From Oceanospirillaceae bacterium (lineage in GTDB: Bacteria > Pseudomonadota > Gammaproteobacteria > Pseudomonadales > Balneatricaceae): 7,388 bases of DNA. Below the pieces are notes generated by a model, which worked only from the letters and a program-made list of their open reading frames with translations, was not told the DNA's origin and ran no database searches. Each line of letters starts with the position of its first letter. The first letter of the stretch is position 1. Positions 6,484-7,388 of the stretch are shown here, piece after piece. The translations under genes and the position numbers were made by a program. The stretch is from assembly GCA_023954795.1 (NCBI GenBank), contig JAGSHA010000153.1, positions 1-7,388 of the forward strand, given 5' to 3'.

Positions 6484-6543
6484 TCATGCACCTTTCAGCT
6501 AACACTTTGAAGACAATGGACAGCTGCCTTCTCGTGCAGAAAT

Positions 6544-6552
6544 ATTATCACA
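6544..6552 (-). promoter_or_regulatory. Candidate extended -10 promoter of grxD
   Basis: On the minus strand TGT precedes GATAAT (6544-6549), which resembles an extended -10 element about 60 bases before the grxD ATG. No good -35 is seen at normal spacing; a TTAACA lies 21 bases upstream, too far. The surrounding DNA (about 6540-6660) is AT-rich. Confidence 0.35.
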
Positions 6553-6669
6553 TATCCGACCATATCACTCTGTTAATGTATATTTAGATTTCTCAATCAA
6601 AGCGATAGAGTAAACTTATCAGCCGCCCATAATTGATTTTTATTATCTCTGACAGACTGGAATCAACTA

Positions 6670-6698
6670 TTGAAAATAGGCTGGACACACAATAGAAT
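6670..6698 (+). promoter_or_regulatory. Sigma-70 promoter of the argD-type gene
   Basis: TTGAAA (6670-6675) and TAGAAT (6693-6698) are separated by exactly 17 bases, and each hexamer matches consensus at five of six positions or nearly so. Transcription is predicted to start near 6705, about 47 bases before the ATG. It directly precedes the hairpin at 6711-6732. Confidence 0.65.
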
Positions 6699-6710
6699 CT
6701 GCTTTTTATT

Positions 6711-6732
6711 GGCAGCTCTTAGCTGCCTTTTT
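6711..6732 (+). terminator. Terminator-like hairpin in the leader of the argD-type gene
   Basis: A perfect 7-bp stem, GGCAGCT (6711-6717) and AGCTGCC (6721-6727), closes a three-base CTT loop and is followed by five T. In the plus direction this has the form of an intrinsic terminator. It lies between the predicted promoter and the ribosome binding site, with no plus-strand gene upstream. It may be an attenuator, a 5' mRNA-stabilising stem, or the end of a short unannotated transcript. The form is clear; the role is inferred. Confidence 0.6.
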
Positions 6733-6751
6733 GCGTTGTATGGAGAGGATT

Positions 6752-7388
6752 ATGGCATTTGAGCCAGTAATGAAAACCTACAACCGGCTTTCAGTTGCTT
6801 TTGAACGCGGTGAAGGCGCGTGGTTGTATGACACGGATGGAAACAAGTATCTGGACGCCCTGAGCGGTATCGCAGTTACGGGTCTGGGTCACGCACACCC
6901 AGCGGTTACCCACGCAATCAGCGAGCAAGCAGCCCGCCTGATGCACACTTCCAACCTCTATTCTATTCCCCTGCAGGAGCAGCTGGCTGAACGCCTGACG
7001 CGCATTGCAGGTATGGACAACGTATTCTTTGGCAACTCCGGTGCTGAAGCAAACGAAGCCGCCATCAAGATTGCACGCCGATACGGTCACGAGAAAGGCA
7101 TTGATCTGCCAACCATTATCGTCATGGATAACTCGTTTCATGGTCGGACAATGGCAACACTCAGTGCAACCGGCAACCGTTCTGCTCAGGCTGGTTTCGA
7201 GCCACTGGTTGCAGGTTTTGTTCGTGCGCCTTACAACGATGTTGAAGCTGTCCGCAAGATTGCAGCGAACAACCCGAACGTTGTCGCAATTCTGGTTGAA
7301 CCTATTCAGGGCGAATCCGGTGTCGCTATCCCGGCAGACGATTACCTGAATCAGCTGCGCGATATCTGTGACGAACAGGACTGGCTGC
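6752..7388 (+). CDS. argD: Acetylornithine aminotransferase, ArgD type (N-terminal 212 residues, cut by window edge)
   Basis: A class III PLP-dependent aminotransferase that converts N-acetylglutamate semialdehyde and glutamate to N-acetylornithine and 2-oxoglutarate in arginine biosynthesis. Related enzymes also act on succinyl-diaminopimelate, succinylornithine or GABA, so the specificity is inferred. Visible landmarks are YLDALSGIAV (33-42), GHAHP (46-50), the phosphate-binding GNSGAEANEAAIK (94-106), FHGRT (129-133) and EPIQGE (183-188). The PLP-binding lysine lies beyond base 7388. The ATG at 6752 is supported by GGAGAGG at 6742-6748; a second ATG at 6770 has no such site. It has its own promoter, with a terminator-like hairpin in the leader. 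Together with argG it places arginine genes at both sides of the redox and RNA-processing genes. In Pseudomonas argF lies near grxD, so argF may follow here. Confidence 0.9.
   Translation, partial: MAFEPVMKTYNRLSVAFERGEGAWLYDTDGNKYLDALSGIAVTGLGHAHPAVTHAISEQAARLMHTSNLYSIPLQEQLAERLTRIAGMDNVFFGNSGAEANEAAIKIARRYGHEKGIDLPTIIVMDNSFHGRTMATLSATGNRSAQAGFEPLVAGFVRAPYNDVEAVRKIAANNPNVVAILVEPIQGESGVAIPADDYLNQLRDICDEQDWL

Noticed and set aside
5554..6510. A 318-codon plus-strand open frame opposite the peroxiredoxin and grxD genes
   Set aside because: It lies antisense to two clearly conserved genes and spans their intergenic gap. Its translation is rich in Phe, Thr, Gln and Arg with no recognisable domain, as expected for a reverse-strand shadow.
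6522..6729. AGCTGCCTT occurs twice, at 6522-6530 and 6721-6729
   Set aside because: A nine-base repeat 200 bases apart is expected by chance, and the copies have no shared context beyond one being in the argD leader hairpin.
1..7388. Search for a mobile element, CRISPR array, tRNA, phage or defence system
   Set aside because: No transposase, integrase, repeat array, tRNA-like fold or toxin-antitoxin pair was seen. All sizeable coding regions match conserved chromosomal families and gaps are 270 bases or less.

Overview
The window is about 7.4 kb of chromosomal housekeeping DNA from a gammaproteobacterium, most likely a marine Oceanospirillales-type or Pseudomonas-related organism. The evidence is roughly 50% GC, standard sigma-70-like and rho-independent signals, a MotY flagellar protein, and the gene order argG-motY-rnt-peroxiredoxin-grxD. 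As I remember it, that is the order found in Pseudomonas, with some genes missing here. The genus cannot be fixed from this sequence alone.

Layout, left to right. (1) 1-488, minus: the N-terminal part of a class I-like HMG-CoA reductase, cut by the window edge. (2) 656-2230, minus: a receiver-TPR protein of unknown output. (3) 2310-2342: a strong terminator. (4) 2363-3589, minus: argG, with its own extended -10 promoter. (5) 3707-4561, minus: motY, with a good sigma-28 (FliA) promoter match upstream and its own terminator. (6) 4699-5370, plus: rnt (RNase T), divergent from motY. (7) 5403-5431: a bidirectional terminator between convergent rnt and the peroxiredoxin gene. (8) 5452-6054, minus: a typical 2-Cys peroxiredoxin. 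(9) 6145-6483, minus: grxD, a monothiol CGFS glutaredoxin. (10) 6484-6751: an AT-rich divergent promoter region. (11) 6752-7388, plus: the N-terminal half of an ArgD-type acetylornithine aminotransferase, cut by the right edge.

Functionally the region holds arginine biosynthesis genes (argD, argG), a thiol-redox and Fe-S pair (peroxiredoxin, Grx4), tRNA and stable RNA 3'-end maturation (rnt), and a flagellar stator-ring component (motY). Most genes appear to be separate transcription units, each with its own promoter or terminator, rather than one operon.

I found no mobile element, CRISPR array, RNA gene, phage or defence cassette, and no convincing undescribed system. The points most worth a second look are regulatory: the sigma-28 promoter of motY, which overlaps the rnt promoter, and a terminator-like hairpin immediately downstream of the argD promoter. 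Two proteins are also notable: the short class I-like HMG-CoA reductase and the atypical receiver-TPR protein.
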